A stretch of 64,000 nt of DNA from assembly GCA_037349105.1 (NCBI GenBank), contig JAYJMM010000066.1:62001-126000 (forward strand). The letters run 5' to 3'. The DNA comes from Limnomonas spitsbergensis (lineage: Eukaryota > Chlorophyta > Chlorophyceae > Chlamydomonadales). Below, piece after piece: positions 34,263 to 46,316 of this stretch. Each line of letters starts with the position of its first letter. Position 1 is the first letter of the stretch. The position numbers were made by a program, and so were the translations under genes. The notes beneath the pieces were generated by a model, which saw only the letters and a program-made list of their open reading frames with translations, ran no database searches and was not told the DNA's origin.

Positions 34263-37200
34263 ATGGCATTCAAGGTCACCCTCTGCGTTGTGGGAATATT
34301 CCTGCTCTGCCACGGGGCGTTAGGCGTCTCCTTGAGAAGTGCGTGATATATTTGAGACCCCTGTAGTTTTAAATCACGTGCCCTGACCAAAGAGCCAGTC
34401 CCTGTCCTATGTTTCGTCCCAGATATTGGCACGGCTGATGAGGCTTGCCCCTGCGACACCTGCCTGCACTCTGTCAAAAGAATCGACGCAGCAATGAGCG
34501 ATACCACGGTTGACGCGATGGTGAGGGGAAGGTGGACACCGTCTTGGTAGGGTTTGTCCAACCTGTTGTCCAACTGTCGTTCTGCAGGCCTGATGAACTT
34601 TTTGAGAAAGTCTTGCACCAGTTTATTAATGAAATGAAATGTGGCACGTCCTCTCCACAGATGGTTTTCATGACTGACCATGCCTGCCCCAAGCTGGGAG
34701 ACCATGACCAGGTGAGGTGAAACGCTGTCCTCACAGGTGGAATGTGGTCTGCATGCCCTGATGCCCCTCCACGCAAGTGACCTACCCTTGGCCAATCAGA
34801 CACGGCTGCAAGAATCCTGTGGATGCAGCTTCAATTGGGCTACGAGGCCACCATTGGCTGCCACAAGCCCGATTGAGATGATACCTGGCTGATCGCTTCA
34901 GCAGTATGGCTGACCACAACTGGGGCTAGAGGGTGTATTACTGTATCATAGCTGATACGTAGCTGAATCATGGGGGTGTGAAATGTTTTGATGATGTGTT
35001 AAGGACATTTGCCATAAGAATTCCTTGGCACGATCATGAGTGTGCTGAAGTATTGAACACATTCGAGGAAAACAACAGGACCCAGATTCACTTAGACTGT
35101 CGCAGACGAGCCCAGGCTAGTTTGCGTGAAGCTAATGGCTACCCTCCCTCAACCAATGGAATTATTAGTGTTGGGTGAGAAATGTAAGCGCTTTGAAAGG
35201 ACTTTTGAATAGCTTGTGCCCCCTCCACTTCAAGACGGGTACTAGCTGCCCCTTCTGCAGCCATGCTGTTTTGCATATTTAATGTTTCCTCCTGGAGCCC
35301 TATCCAGGGTAGGCAAAGTTTATTTGGATGTTCTCCAGGCCAACTTTGGCAGGCGGCTGGGCAGTCACCACTGAGCTGATAGGGAACCAACCTTGAATAC
35401 CCAACAGCCAGTGGCCCAGTAGGGCTTGCTGCACCAAGTCCCCTCAAACGCAGGCTGTCACACAGCAGAAATATACTGAAACACGATAAACAAGCAATTA
35501 CATTCACGCTAACAGCCACCTGCCTCCCTCCCTCACAGTGCCGCAGCATGTCTGCCATCCTTCTGCCAGCCTTTGTGAAGTGGTTCAAATCGGCGGCCAC
35601 GCCCTCGCACCTGTGCTCAGCCCCGACTGCCTGCGGCGTCAAGGTCACAGGCGCCTTGGGGTACCAGCGGGTAGGTTGCGCAAGGATGCATTTCGAAGTC
35701 ACTGGGACGGGTGCTGTAGGCATGGTATAGGGTGTCGGTGAGAAAGGTGTGACCGGCGAGAACAGACATGATCTACTGTTGTAGCAGGGGCAACCACTCG
35801 GAACGTCTGGCCTCAAGTGACTCCCTGACTTCGGCGGCCATGCCTGCATTGAAGCATTAGTGAAGTGAAGTCTGTTGGAGTTGGATGACCTCTATCGAAT
35901 GATGCGGAGTGCAGATAACAATGCTCTGTCACCTGGAACTGTCATCGAGCGCTGTGTCTTGGCATCCACACCGGTAATCGGTTCTGATTCAGAGACATGA
36001 CAAAGCACTTGATTTGGACACGCATGCTTCAAATGTGTTCACTCTTTGGTCATCACTGTCTGTACCGGTACCTGAAGCTTGAATTGTTTGAATTCCATTT
36101 CCAGGTCCTCCAGCGCCCAGTCAGGGACGGGCCGCTGTGCGCGCTGTGCTCCTTTGTGGTGTCTGAGATGAAGATGGCTCTCAATAGCTCAAGTGTGCAG
36201 GCCAGCATCATGCAGAAGGCACTAGAGGTGACTAAACGGGCATGCCGGCCGTGGGATTGTCCGTGCCAGAAGTGGAATTGAAGATGTAGTTTGTTCAATT
36301 CCATACATATGCTTATTACCGCAACTAGTGGCCAATCATTGGCTATCATTGATTCAACAGTCGCATCCCCTGTTTGAATCTAATGCTAGAAAGTTCTGTT
36401 CGGCAAGGCATGCATCTGTTTGGCCTTTTAGCGTGAGTGACTGATGACCTGCTTGCCTGCAGATCTGCAGCCTCGGATGGAATGTCAAAACTGCTGTGAT
36501 GCATGCATCAGCTTGACTGACCTATGACCTGCCTGCCTTCAGATCTGCAGCACCCTCCCCCAGCAAGTGGGTGCCTCATGCACAGAATTCGTCACGACCT
36601 ATGGTGGGTCGCACCTCTTAGGCCTGCCTTGGGGGTCTCTCCAGCCAGGCGTAGGGCTAACATGGGGACCTGCGCACACAGCTCGTTCGGAAACGCGTGC
36701 ACTGGCAGCACATGTTACAGCTCAGAAACAAGAGGAGGAGGGAGCACCCGCGTTCCCCTGCTGAATGTAGGGGAGCGCCGATGCCCCCTCTTCCTCTTGG
36801 GTCAACTCTTACATCTTGATGAAGGCACAAACAAAGGAGTTATGTGTGGCAGCAATGACTTAGGGCATGAGCCTCACCGGAAGATGGGCACTTGATTGGA
36901 GCTGCTACCCTCGACTCCTTGAGGGCTGTATTTTCCAGGAGCACCCCATAGAAACTCACCTGTTTGCCTCACCCCCCTGGCTGGCCCTCCTCCCTTCCCA
37001 GAGCCCCTGGTGACTCAATTTATTGAGAGTGTGGACTCCACCCAGATCTGCTTGATGGTGGGGGCCTGCCTGGGTAACATCGAGGCCATCCGCCCGCCCG
37101 CCCTGCCTGCGGGCCTGGTCTCTGCCCTGGCAAACGTGGATAGCAGCCTTTGCGGAGGGGCTTCCAACGACGCGTGCGATGTTTGCAAGGTGGGAGCAGG

Positions 37201-38956
37201 CCGCCAGTGTGCAAGGATGGGTCGCTGCCAGGATCAATGGCAGCGGCCATACGTTGTGGTGGTTATGGGGTGTTATGTCGAGGTTTACAGGAGCACTTCT
37301 TGGGGTTTGATTTCAGGTTGACAGCGTTGTCCTGGGGTGGTGATAAAAATAAATATTGATGATGTGAGGCGGGTGGGCCAAAAGCGGATCCAGGAGCATG
37401 CTGCTGATGGGACCAAACTCTCTCGCCTAGTGGACGTATGTTGCGCTGCTGGCAGCAGTGCCTGCCATGTCGGGTGCTGCTGGCAGAGTATACACCCTCC
37501 AATAGAGTGCCTAGGGTGCGCACGCTTTGGAAAACAAGGTTTGGAAGATCGAGTCTGGCCTGCCCTGGGCATCCTGTCGGGTGGCAAACTAGGCATGTTG
37601 CCAATTAGGCGCTGCTCCTCGCCTACAGCTTTTGGCTCGGTTGCGAACCAGGCAGGTGATGGACCGAGTAAATCATTCAATGCATGCTTGATGCAATGCT
37701 GCAGGGATACTATGCGTTTGTAACAACCTTGCGTGAGTGCCCCTCCTCGCCCGCCACCCCTCCTGCAGATGTCGGTCATCGAGGCCCACTCCCTGGTCAC
37801 CAACCCCACGGTGCAGGGCGACCTGGTCAACTATACCAAGGCTCTGTAAGCATGGAGCACCGCTGGATGGGCAGCTGCTTGTGTTCAATTGCCGCATCGC
37901 TTTTTTTCGTCGTCGTGTTTGTTTTGTTTGTATTTCGACTGGGACCTCTGGCGGATTACCTTGCGTCCCCTGGGGGTGTTGTGTTGGGAGCAGAACGGGA
38001 CTTGGGGCCAGCTGTCACCCTGTTAGATATTGTAGCTACTAGGCGTGTAGGCATTCCTACTTGGTTAAAGTGTGGCTTGTGGCTGCGATGTGACAGCTGC
38101 GGTGTGCATTTCTTTTCGTAGCCTGTAACTGGGGATGCTTGATTTCATGAAGGAGTGCAGGCCCTGTCCTCTTACTCAGTTTTTTTTACAATGCCTGCAG
38201 GTGTGACCTGCTGGGAGGTGCGCTGTCGGCCTCCTGCCACGACTATGTCGACACCTACTCCAAAGAGGTGTTCGACCTGATGGATGTGAGTCTGCTGCTG
38301 CTGCTGCTGCTGCTACAGGGGCCTGTTGAAAAGTGTGGGGCTGAGCAGCATCCCAAGGCCTGTCCACTTTTAGCTTGTCCATGCTATGAATAATTGGCGC
38401 CAGCCTTGGAAGATGCAAACAAGAGTTAGACTGCCTGCCCTTTATACAGCAGAGTGGCACATGTTGAATGATAGCTCTGTTGGTGGCATTGCACTTAGTT
38501 GTTACTTGGGGGGGAATGGTCCAGTGGTACAACGCTGGTGGCATCCATACCCCAAGGTTGAGGGATCGAACACGCCAAACGATGCTCTCTCTCCCCCGTC
38601 TAGATCGCTGGGTTTCATGTCCCTGCCTCTCTCACATAAGAGGGTGGCATGGCTGCACCATAGTCCTGGCTGTGCATGGTAGCTGGAATTGAGCCTAGCC
38701 ATTCCCTACCAGCCCCACCCGGCCGAGCGCTGAGCAAGGCCCAGCGGGCATGCACTGTTCTCAACTCGTTTGTTACTTCTCCCCACCACACTGACCCCCT
38801 TTTCCCTGCTTGCAGAAATTCCTGAACCCGGACCAGCTATGCACGACGTTGGGCATTTGCAAGCCACCAGCCATGGTTGTCATCCAGAAGAAAGCCAAGA
38901 GGGTCGTGTCCTTGTGGAGCTCCTTGTTGGAATTGATCTTTCATGAGGAACAGTAG
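34263..38956 (+). CDS. Secreted protein with three saposin B-type domains, 343 aa, ten exons
   Basis: Exons: 34263-34338, 34423-34520, 34661-34711, 35539-35670, 36105-36227, 36543-36603, 37002-37189, 37769-37845, 38201-38285, 38816-38956. The frame holds throughout (1032 nt). A signal peptide is evident (MAFKVTLCVVGIFLLCHGAL). Three SapB domains follow the six-cysteine pattern: CPCDTC...HACPKL...CRSMSAI...HLCSAPTAC (residues about 35-105), LCALC...ICSTLP...SCTEF...QICLMVGAC (about 120-195), and ACDVC...LCDLL...SCHDY...QLCTTLGIC (about 220-330). Saposin-like domains bind and remodel membrane lipids, usually in lysosomes or vacuoles or after secretion. The segment between domains 2 and 3 (PPALPAG) is a linker. 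Exon 3 could instead begin upstream, but the chosen acceptor (ccacag before 34661) restores the cysteine spacing. TGTAA follows at 39108. Confidence 0.88.
36430..36556 (+). repeat. Duplicated splice-acceptor segment in a saposin-gene intron
   Basis: Two near copies of a tract running gtgactgatgacctgc... to cagatctgcagc, at about 36430-36473 and 36516-36556. The second is the acceptor used for exon 36543; the first is an upstream decoy with the same atctgcagc exon start. Confidence 0.65.
38511..38765 (+). mobile_element. tRNA-derived SINE with intact box A and box B
   Basis: Box A TGGTCCAGTGG is at 38517-38527 and a box B-like GGATCGAACAC at 38563-38573, 35 bp apart, as in a tRNA gene. The head begins ggggaatgg like an acceptor stem but has no pairing 3' half, so it is a SINE head rather than a tRNA. 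The body continues through atggctgcaccatagtcc and gtagctggaattgagcc to a 3' end near gcactgttctcaac. It lies in the last intron of the saposin gene. Confidence 0.8.
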
Positions 38957-39107
38957 ATGCTAACAGCCAATTAGGTGATGGGTGTCCTCAGTGTCGGTGC
39001 AGCCACCATCAGTGCTGGGATCAATCGTGTTTCCGCATCTGGTGTGGACTGTGGACATGATAGATGATTCTAGATTTTTTTTAACATAGCGTGTTGCTCT
39101 TAATCGT

Positions 39108-39112
39108 TGTAA
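39108..39112 (+). terminator. TGTAA poly(A) signal of the saposin gene
   Basis: TGTAA occurs 152 nt after the stop codon. Confidence 0.45.
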
Positions 39113-39154
39113 AACATTTAGGCATTTCTGTAGGAGAGGTCAACCGGAGGTCAA

Positions 39155-39360
39155 GGTCGGTACACCTACGGGCCTGCTCAAAAAGGCTCAGCCGCCTCGC
39201 GTCCACCTATCTTTTTCCTGCCCCCTCACATAGGAGGATGGCATGGCTGCACCATGGCCCAGGCTTTGCATAGTATCTGGATTTGAGCCTAGTCATTCCC
39301 TACCAGCCCCACGAGGCCGAGAGTTCAGCAGGGCCCAGCGGTTATGCACTGTTCTAAACC
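39155..39360 (+). mobile_element. SINE copy adjoining a tRNA-like unit
   Basis: 39222-39360 matches the SINE body (atggctgcaccatggccc, gtatctggatttgagcc, gcagggcccagcgg, gcactgttctaaacc). Just upstream, 39158-39205 carries a version of the second tRNA-like unit (gtacacctacgggcctgctc, aaaaaggctcagccgcct). Confidence 0.6.
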
Positions 39361-39654
39361 TATCTTATTGAAACTGAAGACAAGAGAGAAACGACCACCC
39401 CCCCGGAAAGGGTGAGGAAGTACGGATCCTGAGCGAGGGGGGGGCAGAAAACAAATCAGGTCCCCTATCCCCCCTATTCTCCTAAACGCATCCGTTTGAC
39501 ATTGAACCTAAGGACTTTTAGGAGGGTATCTCAGCTAAAAGAATATAAACAAGAGTTTTGGGGGGGGGGGCTTGGACCCCCCCCATCCTACTGAGACATG
39601 CGTTGACCGGGTACATAACGTTGACCATACACAGGGGGTCGTTGGAAAGCCCTG

Positions 39655-39890
39655 GCCCTACCCTATGCATTCCATGTTAGGGGGCAGGAACATAGAACCC
39701 AGCGCTCAAGTCAGGGGGAGAGAGAAGATAGTGTGGCGGGTACGATCCCTCAACCTCTGGGTATGGATGCCACCAGCGTTATACCACTGGACCATTTTCC
39801 CCCTCTTAAGTTGGGACCAGAGGACAAGGACGTTACACCACTGGGCCATGCTGCAAAGCTCGGCTGCGTCGGCGTCCAACAGCAAGGTTG
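39655..39890 (-). mobile_element. SINE head with two tandem tRNA-like units, minus orientation
   Basis: On the minus strand, box A TGGCCCAGTGG lies at 39848-39838 and, 54 bp downstream, a second box A TGGTCCAGTGG at 39794-39784, followed by a box B-like block at 39750-39740. Further down is the ggaacatagaacccagcg tract of the SINE body. This arrangement looks like a dimeric tRNA head or one SINE inserted exactly next to another. Confidence 0.6.
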
Positions 39891-40594
39891 GAAACTAAAG
39901 AGAGAGGAAAGAGACCCCCTCAAAAACAAAACAAATAGTCCTAATCCCCAATCCAACTACCGGAAGCTAAAGACGTCTGGGCCATGCTCGAAAGACTCGG
40001 CCGCGTGGGCGTCCCACTGTCAGAAAGGGGGGAAAAGGAGAAAAGAAAAGCAGGAAATTATGGCGCATTCAAGAAGCAGGCACCTGTCCCAAGAGAGACC
40101 GTCGGTAAAGGTCAAGACAAGTTGGGGAGCTAGAATCCCCATGCAAGTCTCTCCCGGGGAACCATTCTAGCTACAAACTGAGGCGGCATTCATGGGTCGC
40201 CTCCAACTGCCTGAGGTGTATCGTCATAGACGCTGGATGTGTGGACAAAGTCGAGGCCAAGACTCGTCAGGCTGAGTTACTGTGTGCATATCCAAGACAG
40301 TCTCTCGTCCACCCTTTAAAGCTCAGTTTAGTTTCTTGCCTCCACTTTCGTTTCATTTTGCTTGGAGAGTTTGGTGGCCAGACAGCTGAGCCTTTTACAG
40401 CAGCCATAAACAAGTTTCGCTATAATATGAAAATGTTTTGTTAGCTATTAATCGTACAAATAGAGAGAATATCTGATGTCATGATGAAACTCTCTTCTAC
40501 AAGGACGTTCATAATCTGAATTGAACTAGGCCCTAGCTGCACAATATTGGGCTACAAGGTCAGGTACAAATGATCCTGGATTGAGGGGGAGCAG

Positions 40595-40605
40595 TTACAT
40601 TTACA
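40595..40605 (-). terminator. Two overlapping-range TGTAA poly(A) signals of MBF1
   Basis: TTACA at 40595-40599 and 40601-40605 reads TGTAA twice on the minus strand, about 140 nt after the MBF1 stop. Confidence 0.5.
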
Positions 40606-40743
40606 GGGTCAAAAGAAATATAACATGAAATTCCAAGAGGCCATTAGCATCAAGCATAGAGATGATCCAAGCTGCGCATATTTCTTGCACACAAGTCTGG
40701 TGTTCGTGCTGAACCACAAGCCGCCAAACTGCTGATCAGAATG

Positions 40744-41710
40744 TTACGTTGATTTTTTCAGGGTCACTCCCAAAATTCGAGACATCTTAGAAAGAATCTG
40801 TGGATTGGGAATAGCTTTTCCTGCATGCATGAAACAATGGAATACCGTCAGAAGAGGTCGGGGAGGGTCATTCAAAGTTTCCTCCTGATGCGCAGAGCGG
40901 CAGCAACGGATCATGCAGCGACGTTCAATGAGCGACTTTGTTAACCACTCACCACTTTCATACTCTTGGATGATCTGGGGCTTCTCGTTCATGGCCTGAG
41001 CAGGAAGTGGAGGACAATGAGCAACTCTTGTGCAGCCCTGATAAGACTTGCCATAGACCACCCACCTGTGCCAGCTGGGCTTGCGTCATCTTCTTGTCTG
41101 TTCGCGCCTTGATAATCTGCTGCTTCAGCTCACTCGACACCTTGGGTACTGCAAATTCCGAAAAGAACAAAACTTCAGAGGCAGCGACTCTTCGAGATTG
41201 CTGTGCGCATGGGGCTGAAGCTGCATGGGCCTGCTTTATGGGGTAAGTTGCTCCCCACCAGCTTGAATGGAGTATCTAGTAACTGGATGCCCAGGGCCCT
41301 GAACTCACGCTTGAAGTCTTCTGTCTCGTTGTCCAGCTTGGACGCACTGACACCAGTGGTGGTGGTAGGACCAGACTTGTTGCTCCCAGAGTTAACTGCA
41401 CAGGGCAATAAGCAGCATGAAATGACAGCCATGTCCATGTTTACGCACTTCAGGGCTAGTCTGTTTAACAGCAGTGGACGCAATTAAAGGAGTACGAGTC
41501 AGCAGGATCTTACATTTCTTCACAGTGTCGATTGCAACGCCAGATCTCCTTGCCTGCGCCCTTATGACCGTATCATTAATATTTAAGGCGAAATATTGCG
41601 AAATAAGTGATTCACGTTATAGGGAAGGGGCCGACCTGGTTCAGCGCTGCGTCATCCTTCAGCTGTGCGTTGGTAGGTGTCTTCTTTCTGATAATCACGG
41701 ACTCCCAGTC
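40744..41710 (-). CDS. MBF1: Multiprotein-bridging factor 1 (MBF1), first exon not found
   Basis: Exons on the minus strand: 41710-41636, 41553-41514, 41395-41309, 41148-41066, 40995-40953, 40820-40744, all in frame. MBF1 is a conserved transcription coactivator that bridges TBP and activators. The MBF1 N-terminal domain starts DWESVIIRKKTPTNAQLKDD, then ARRSGVAIDTVKK joined to FNSGSNKSG. The Cro/C1-type helix-turn-helix follows: ELKQQIIKARTDKKMTQAQL, then NEKPQIIQEYESG joined to KAIPNPQILSKMSRILGVTL, ending KKST. A start codon for the few residues before DWESV must lie in an upstream exon that could not be placed within 41711-42100. TGTAA signals lie at 40595-40605. Confidence 0.93.
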
Positions 41711-42529
41711 CTGCAGTCATTCATCGATAAGTGGAACCTTCCAAAAAGCTCCAACGGCAAGTTTTCAGGGGCACTTGCCTGGCTGCTGACTTGGTTCATG
41801 TTGAAAGAATATACAAAATGTAGAGAGAAGGGTTTGTGCTGGTGCAAGAATTGTGGCCATGTGAGGTCAAGCAGACGTGGTCTATCCCTCCCAGCCAAAC
41901 CCTCGTAGGGCTCAGAGAAGCTACACACGTATCGTCAGAAGTTGGACATCTCAACATCACATTCCTCAATGGCAACGTTCTTTCGTTTCCTGCAGTGCGA
42001 ATCTTGGCAGGACGCACCGAAGGCTTTTCGGCTACCGGTATTTCTTTCCTACTCAAAGTGATTGGAATAGATCCGTACAATACGGGGGGGCAGGGGACCG
42101 CGTAGTTTGGGTCCCCTGACGTAGTTTGTTCACACCAGGGGACGAGGCTCCTTCTTGGACGGGTCCCCTGCTCCCTAATGCCGGCAAGCCCCCCGATCCC
42201 CCCAAACTACATCGACATTTAGACGACTTGGGGCTTCCTCTCTGGTTAAAACCCATCTATTACAGCCAGATATGGCCCTGCCTGCCCTGCGGGGGGGGGG
42301 GGCGTTCCCTCTGCAATTGACCGAGGCCCCATGTTTGACGGTGGATCGCCCAGCGATGCCGAACGTGCATTCAAACATTTTTTGGCACCTAAGAACTCGG
42401 TATTAAACGTCGAGGTGGGGAGTTCGGAGCAGCTGGAAAAGGCAGTGAGCGCTGTCCGAGGTCGACTGGAAAACTACTAGGCAGATAGCAGTTCGGCAGG
42501 CGCAAGGTGGAATGGACGACAGACAGTGG

Positions 42530-44400
42530 CATGGCACCCCTAGCACACACAGCTTCTGCACTGCATATTGCCAGCTATGGCACCCACAGCTTCAGCACTG
42601 CATGCTGCCTGACATGGCACCCCTGGCACCCACAGCATATGCACTGCATGCTGCCTGCCATGGCCCCCCAAGCACACACAGGTGCACTACATGCTGCCTG
42701 TCATGGCCACCCCAGCACACATAGCGTCTGCACTGCATGCTGCCTGCCATGGCACCCCTAGCACAAACAGGTGCACTGCATGCTGCCCGGCATGACACCC
42801 CTAGCACAAGCAGCTGCACTGCATGCTGCCTGCCATGGCACCCCTAGCACAAACAGGTGCACTGCATGCTGACTGTCATGACACCTTCAGCACAAACAGG
42901 TGCACTGCATGCTGACTGTCATGACACCCCTAGCACAAACAGGTGCACTGCATGCTGACTGTCATTGCACCCCTAGCACAAACAGGTGCACTGCATGCTG
43001 ACTATCATGACACCCCTAGCACAAACAGGTACACTGCATGCTGCCTGCCATTGCACCCCTAGCACAAACAGGTGCACTGCATGCTGACTGTCATGACACC
43101 CCTAGCACCCACAGGTGCACTGCATGCCGACTGGCACGCCACCCCTAGCACAAACAGGTGCACTGCATGCTGACTGTCATGACACCTTTAGCACAAATAG
43201 GTGCACTGCATGCTGACTGTCATGACACCCCTAGCACAAACAGGTGCACTGCATACTGCCTGTCATGACATCCCTAGCACAAACAGGTGCACTGCATGCT
43301 GGCTGGCATGGCACCCCTAGCACACACAGGTGCACTGCATGCTGACTGTTATGACACTCACAGGTGCATTGCATGCTGCCTGCCATGGCACCCCTAGCAC
43401 AAACAGGTGCACTGCATGCTGCCCGGCATGACACCCCTAGCACAAGCAGCTGCACTGCATGCTGCCTGCCATGGCACCCCTAGCACAAACAGGTGCACTG
43501 CATGCTGACTGTCATGACACCCCTAGCACAAACAGGTGCACTGCATGCTGACTGTCATGACACCCCTAGCACAAACAGGTGCACTGCATGCTGACTGTCA
43601 TTGCACCCCTAGCACAAACAGGTGCACTGCATGCTGACTATCATGACACCCCTAGCACAAACAGGTACACTGCATGCTGCCTGCCATTGCACCCCTAGCA
43701 CAAACAGGTGCACTGCATGCTGACTGTCATGACACCCCTAGCACCCACAGGTGCACTGCATGCCGACTGGCACGCCACCCCTAGCACAAACAGGTGCACT
43801 GCATGCTGACTGTCATGACACCTTTAGCACAAATAGGTGCACTGCATGCTGACTGTCATGACACCCCTAGCACAAACAGGTGCACTGCATACTGCCTGTC
43901 ATGACATCCCTAGCACAAACAGGTGCACTGCATGCTGGCTGTCATGGGACCCCTAGCACACACAGCTGCTGCACTGCATGCTGCCTGTCATTGCACCCCT
44001 AGCACAAACAGAAGCACTGCATACTGCCTGTCATGACACCCCTAGCACACACATGTGCACTGTGTGCTGCCTGCCATGGCACCCCTAGCACACACAACTT
44101 CTGCAGTGCATGCTGCCTGGCATGGCACCCATAGCACACACAGGTGCACTGCATGTTGACTGTTATGGCACAGACAGGTGCATTGCATGCTGCCTGGCAT
44201 GGCACCCCTAGCACACACAGGTGCACTGCATGCTGACTGGCATGGCACCCCTAGCACACACAGGTGCACTGCATGCTGACTGTTATGACACTCACAGGTG
44301 CATTGCATGCTGCCTGGCATGGCACCCATAGCACACACATGTGCACTGCATGCTGACTGTCATGGCACCCCTAGCAGACACAGCTTCTGTCATACATGCT
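42530..44400 (+). repeat. 43-bp satellite array with a higher-order duplication
   Basis: About 43 diverged copies of a unit of the type cacccctagcacaaacaggt plus gcactgcatgctgactgtcatga. A block of about 550 bp is repeated at an offset of 636 bp: the rare variant gcccggcatgacacc occurs at 42785 and 43421, and atactgcctgtcatgacatcc at 43253 and 43889. No coding potential is inferred, although the minus strand is open in short Cys-rich frames. Confidence 0.95.
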
Positions 44401-46289
44401 GACAGGGCAGCCTTAACACCACTTACACACATGCTTCATGGGATAAGCTTCCTTGATCAGGTTCACTCCAAGCTGGAGCTCAGGTATGAGGAGAGGTCTA
44501 ATGCAGAGGCAACAGTGCAGCCCACTCTTACTGCCTCACTCTAACTGTTCACTCTAAAAATGTGCTGGTTCTCTTAAAATTTCAGATTGGTAGAGAATTG
44601 GTTCTTTGTACTACAAATTAGATATAATAAAATTCAGCCAGTTGCATGCAAACAGCTTAATGTCTAGAGCTAAGTCCAGTATAAGTCGTTTGATCTCGTT
44701 TCCGAACTCCATGTCTGAACTCTATGAGACGAATATTTTGTTTTCATAACTTGCATTGACAGTTCTGACGGCCATGGCGCCGTGCCTGAGTGACTCTGTC
44801 CAGTGTTTAATTTCTAGGCGTTTCCAAACTCGAATACTGATCTGCTAACATGTTCATGCCAGTCTTACTTAAATCGTGGAATGCATGTGTCCCACGCAGT
44901 AGGGCATGCAGCAACATGCTCACCATGCTGCAGATCGTAACACAGCTGAATTGTAGCTGAAGTCCTATTAAATCAGCAGCGGCCAACCAACCCAGTGAAC
45001 GCCACTGTCAAGGCAAGTAGGAAACCAAAGCATTCGAATTACACCAAGCACAGAGAGTGATCGAGCTCTCATGGCAAAATATCATCCTCCCTTTTTCTTG
45101 CCTCACGCTCATGCGTTTGGCTGCATGAAACCAAACAGCTACACGTTTCAGTATGCCATGTAAATAATGGACCAAACAGCCACATCTCCCCTCATGCATC
45201 AATTTATCTTCTGCTGTTTTGCCTGCTTTTCGAGACGGCCATGGTTACTGAGCTAGAGTAAGGCCCTGAGCCTCAGCCTCCTCGCCCACTCAACATGTCT
45301 AGCGGCGACGACACCCTGTTACGCAAGCCTCAGCCGGCGAGACCAGCAACGCGGTGTTATTTTTGTCAGTGGATGGGGGGCGGGTGGAGGTCCAACATTA
45401 CCGGACTGGGCCGGATTACAACACAACGAGCGCGTCCGTTGCAACTACTTCCTTTCACGTGGACACGCATAATTTATCACTGTGTGCTTCAGCATGGTTG
45501 AGTGGGTCTCAGGCGGGGGAGGGGACGTGGGCACACGCACCTACCTGTCGAGGGACGTCTGTTATCTTAACGGTTGCTGTCGTTGCGTGAATTGGCAGTT
45601 TCCCCGGGTTCAAAAGCGAAGCAAGTGGTATTTGTGATGCGCAGCCTAGCCTTATCCCATGGCCTTACTTATCCCCATTTTCGAGGCGTCCCCTGGCCCA
45701 TCCCCTGGGTCCCCTGGGTAGGAATACCCTCCTATTCATCCGTTCAATTCCATGCTTAGGACAGCATGCAACTGTGGGTGGCGTCATTACTCATGAGCGG
45801 TTCAAGCAGAGATATGGTGCTTCAGAGCTTGTCAAATCAAGTATTTGTAATTCTTATACTTCCCATTCTCTATGGGAGAAGTTTCTACTGTGGCTGTAGA
45901 CCAGTTGTTCAAATGACTGTTTCGTATGCTTGCTGAACCGGAAGCCTTATGAACTTCGTTTGACCAGTCACATCAGCTAGGAATGCTTAGCCTTGGTAGC
46001 TTTGGAGGCGGAGACGTTTCACAGCTTGAGGCCATCGTTGTTTGATATCGTCTTTGAGGGGGTGAGGTATCGACTGAAAGGGAAACGTCCGTTCTGACCC
46101 GCTGGTTCTAATAGCTCATGTCCAGTATGGAATGCAGTGCAGCTTTCTATGCATCTGGATACTGCTGTTAGGTGTACCAGAGACTCTACAGTATACGGTA
46201 CTCGATCCAGCCAGTTATCCCCGTGGTTGCAGTTGGGGAGCGATGCATGCTTGTGAAAAAATCACAGATAAAGAAATTATGTCATGCCG

Positions 46290-46316
46290 CGGGCCCAGAG
46301 GTGTCACGTTATTGAC
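46290..46316 (+). mobile_element. 27-bp tRNA-like micro-insertion with perfect 9-bp target duplication
   Basis: The insert reads cgggcccagaggtgtcacg then ttattgac, bounded by gtcatgccg at 46281-46289 and again at 46317-46325. It is the same length and same core as the insert at 19549-19575, in the opposite orientation. Confidence 0.7.

Larger units (their letters stand above)
38957..40743. other. Convergent intergenic region dense in SINE pieces
   Basis: Besides the copies at 39155-39360 and 39655-39890, another tRNA-like unit lies around 39970-40010 (ctgggccatgctcg, aaagactcggccgcgtgg). Plus-strand frames here (39572-40170) run across SINE sequence and are rejected. Confidence 0.5.

Noticed and set aside
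38511..38575. tRNA gene
   Set aside because: Boxes A and B are present, but the acceptor stem and 3' half do not pair and the same sequence continues into a dispersed SINE body.
42530..44400. CRISPR-like array
   Set aside because: Units are continuous and diverged with no unique spacers, and the genome is eukaryotic.
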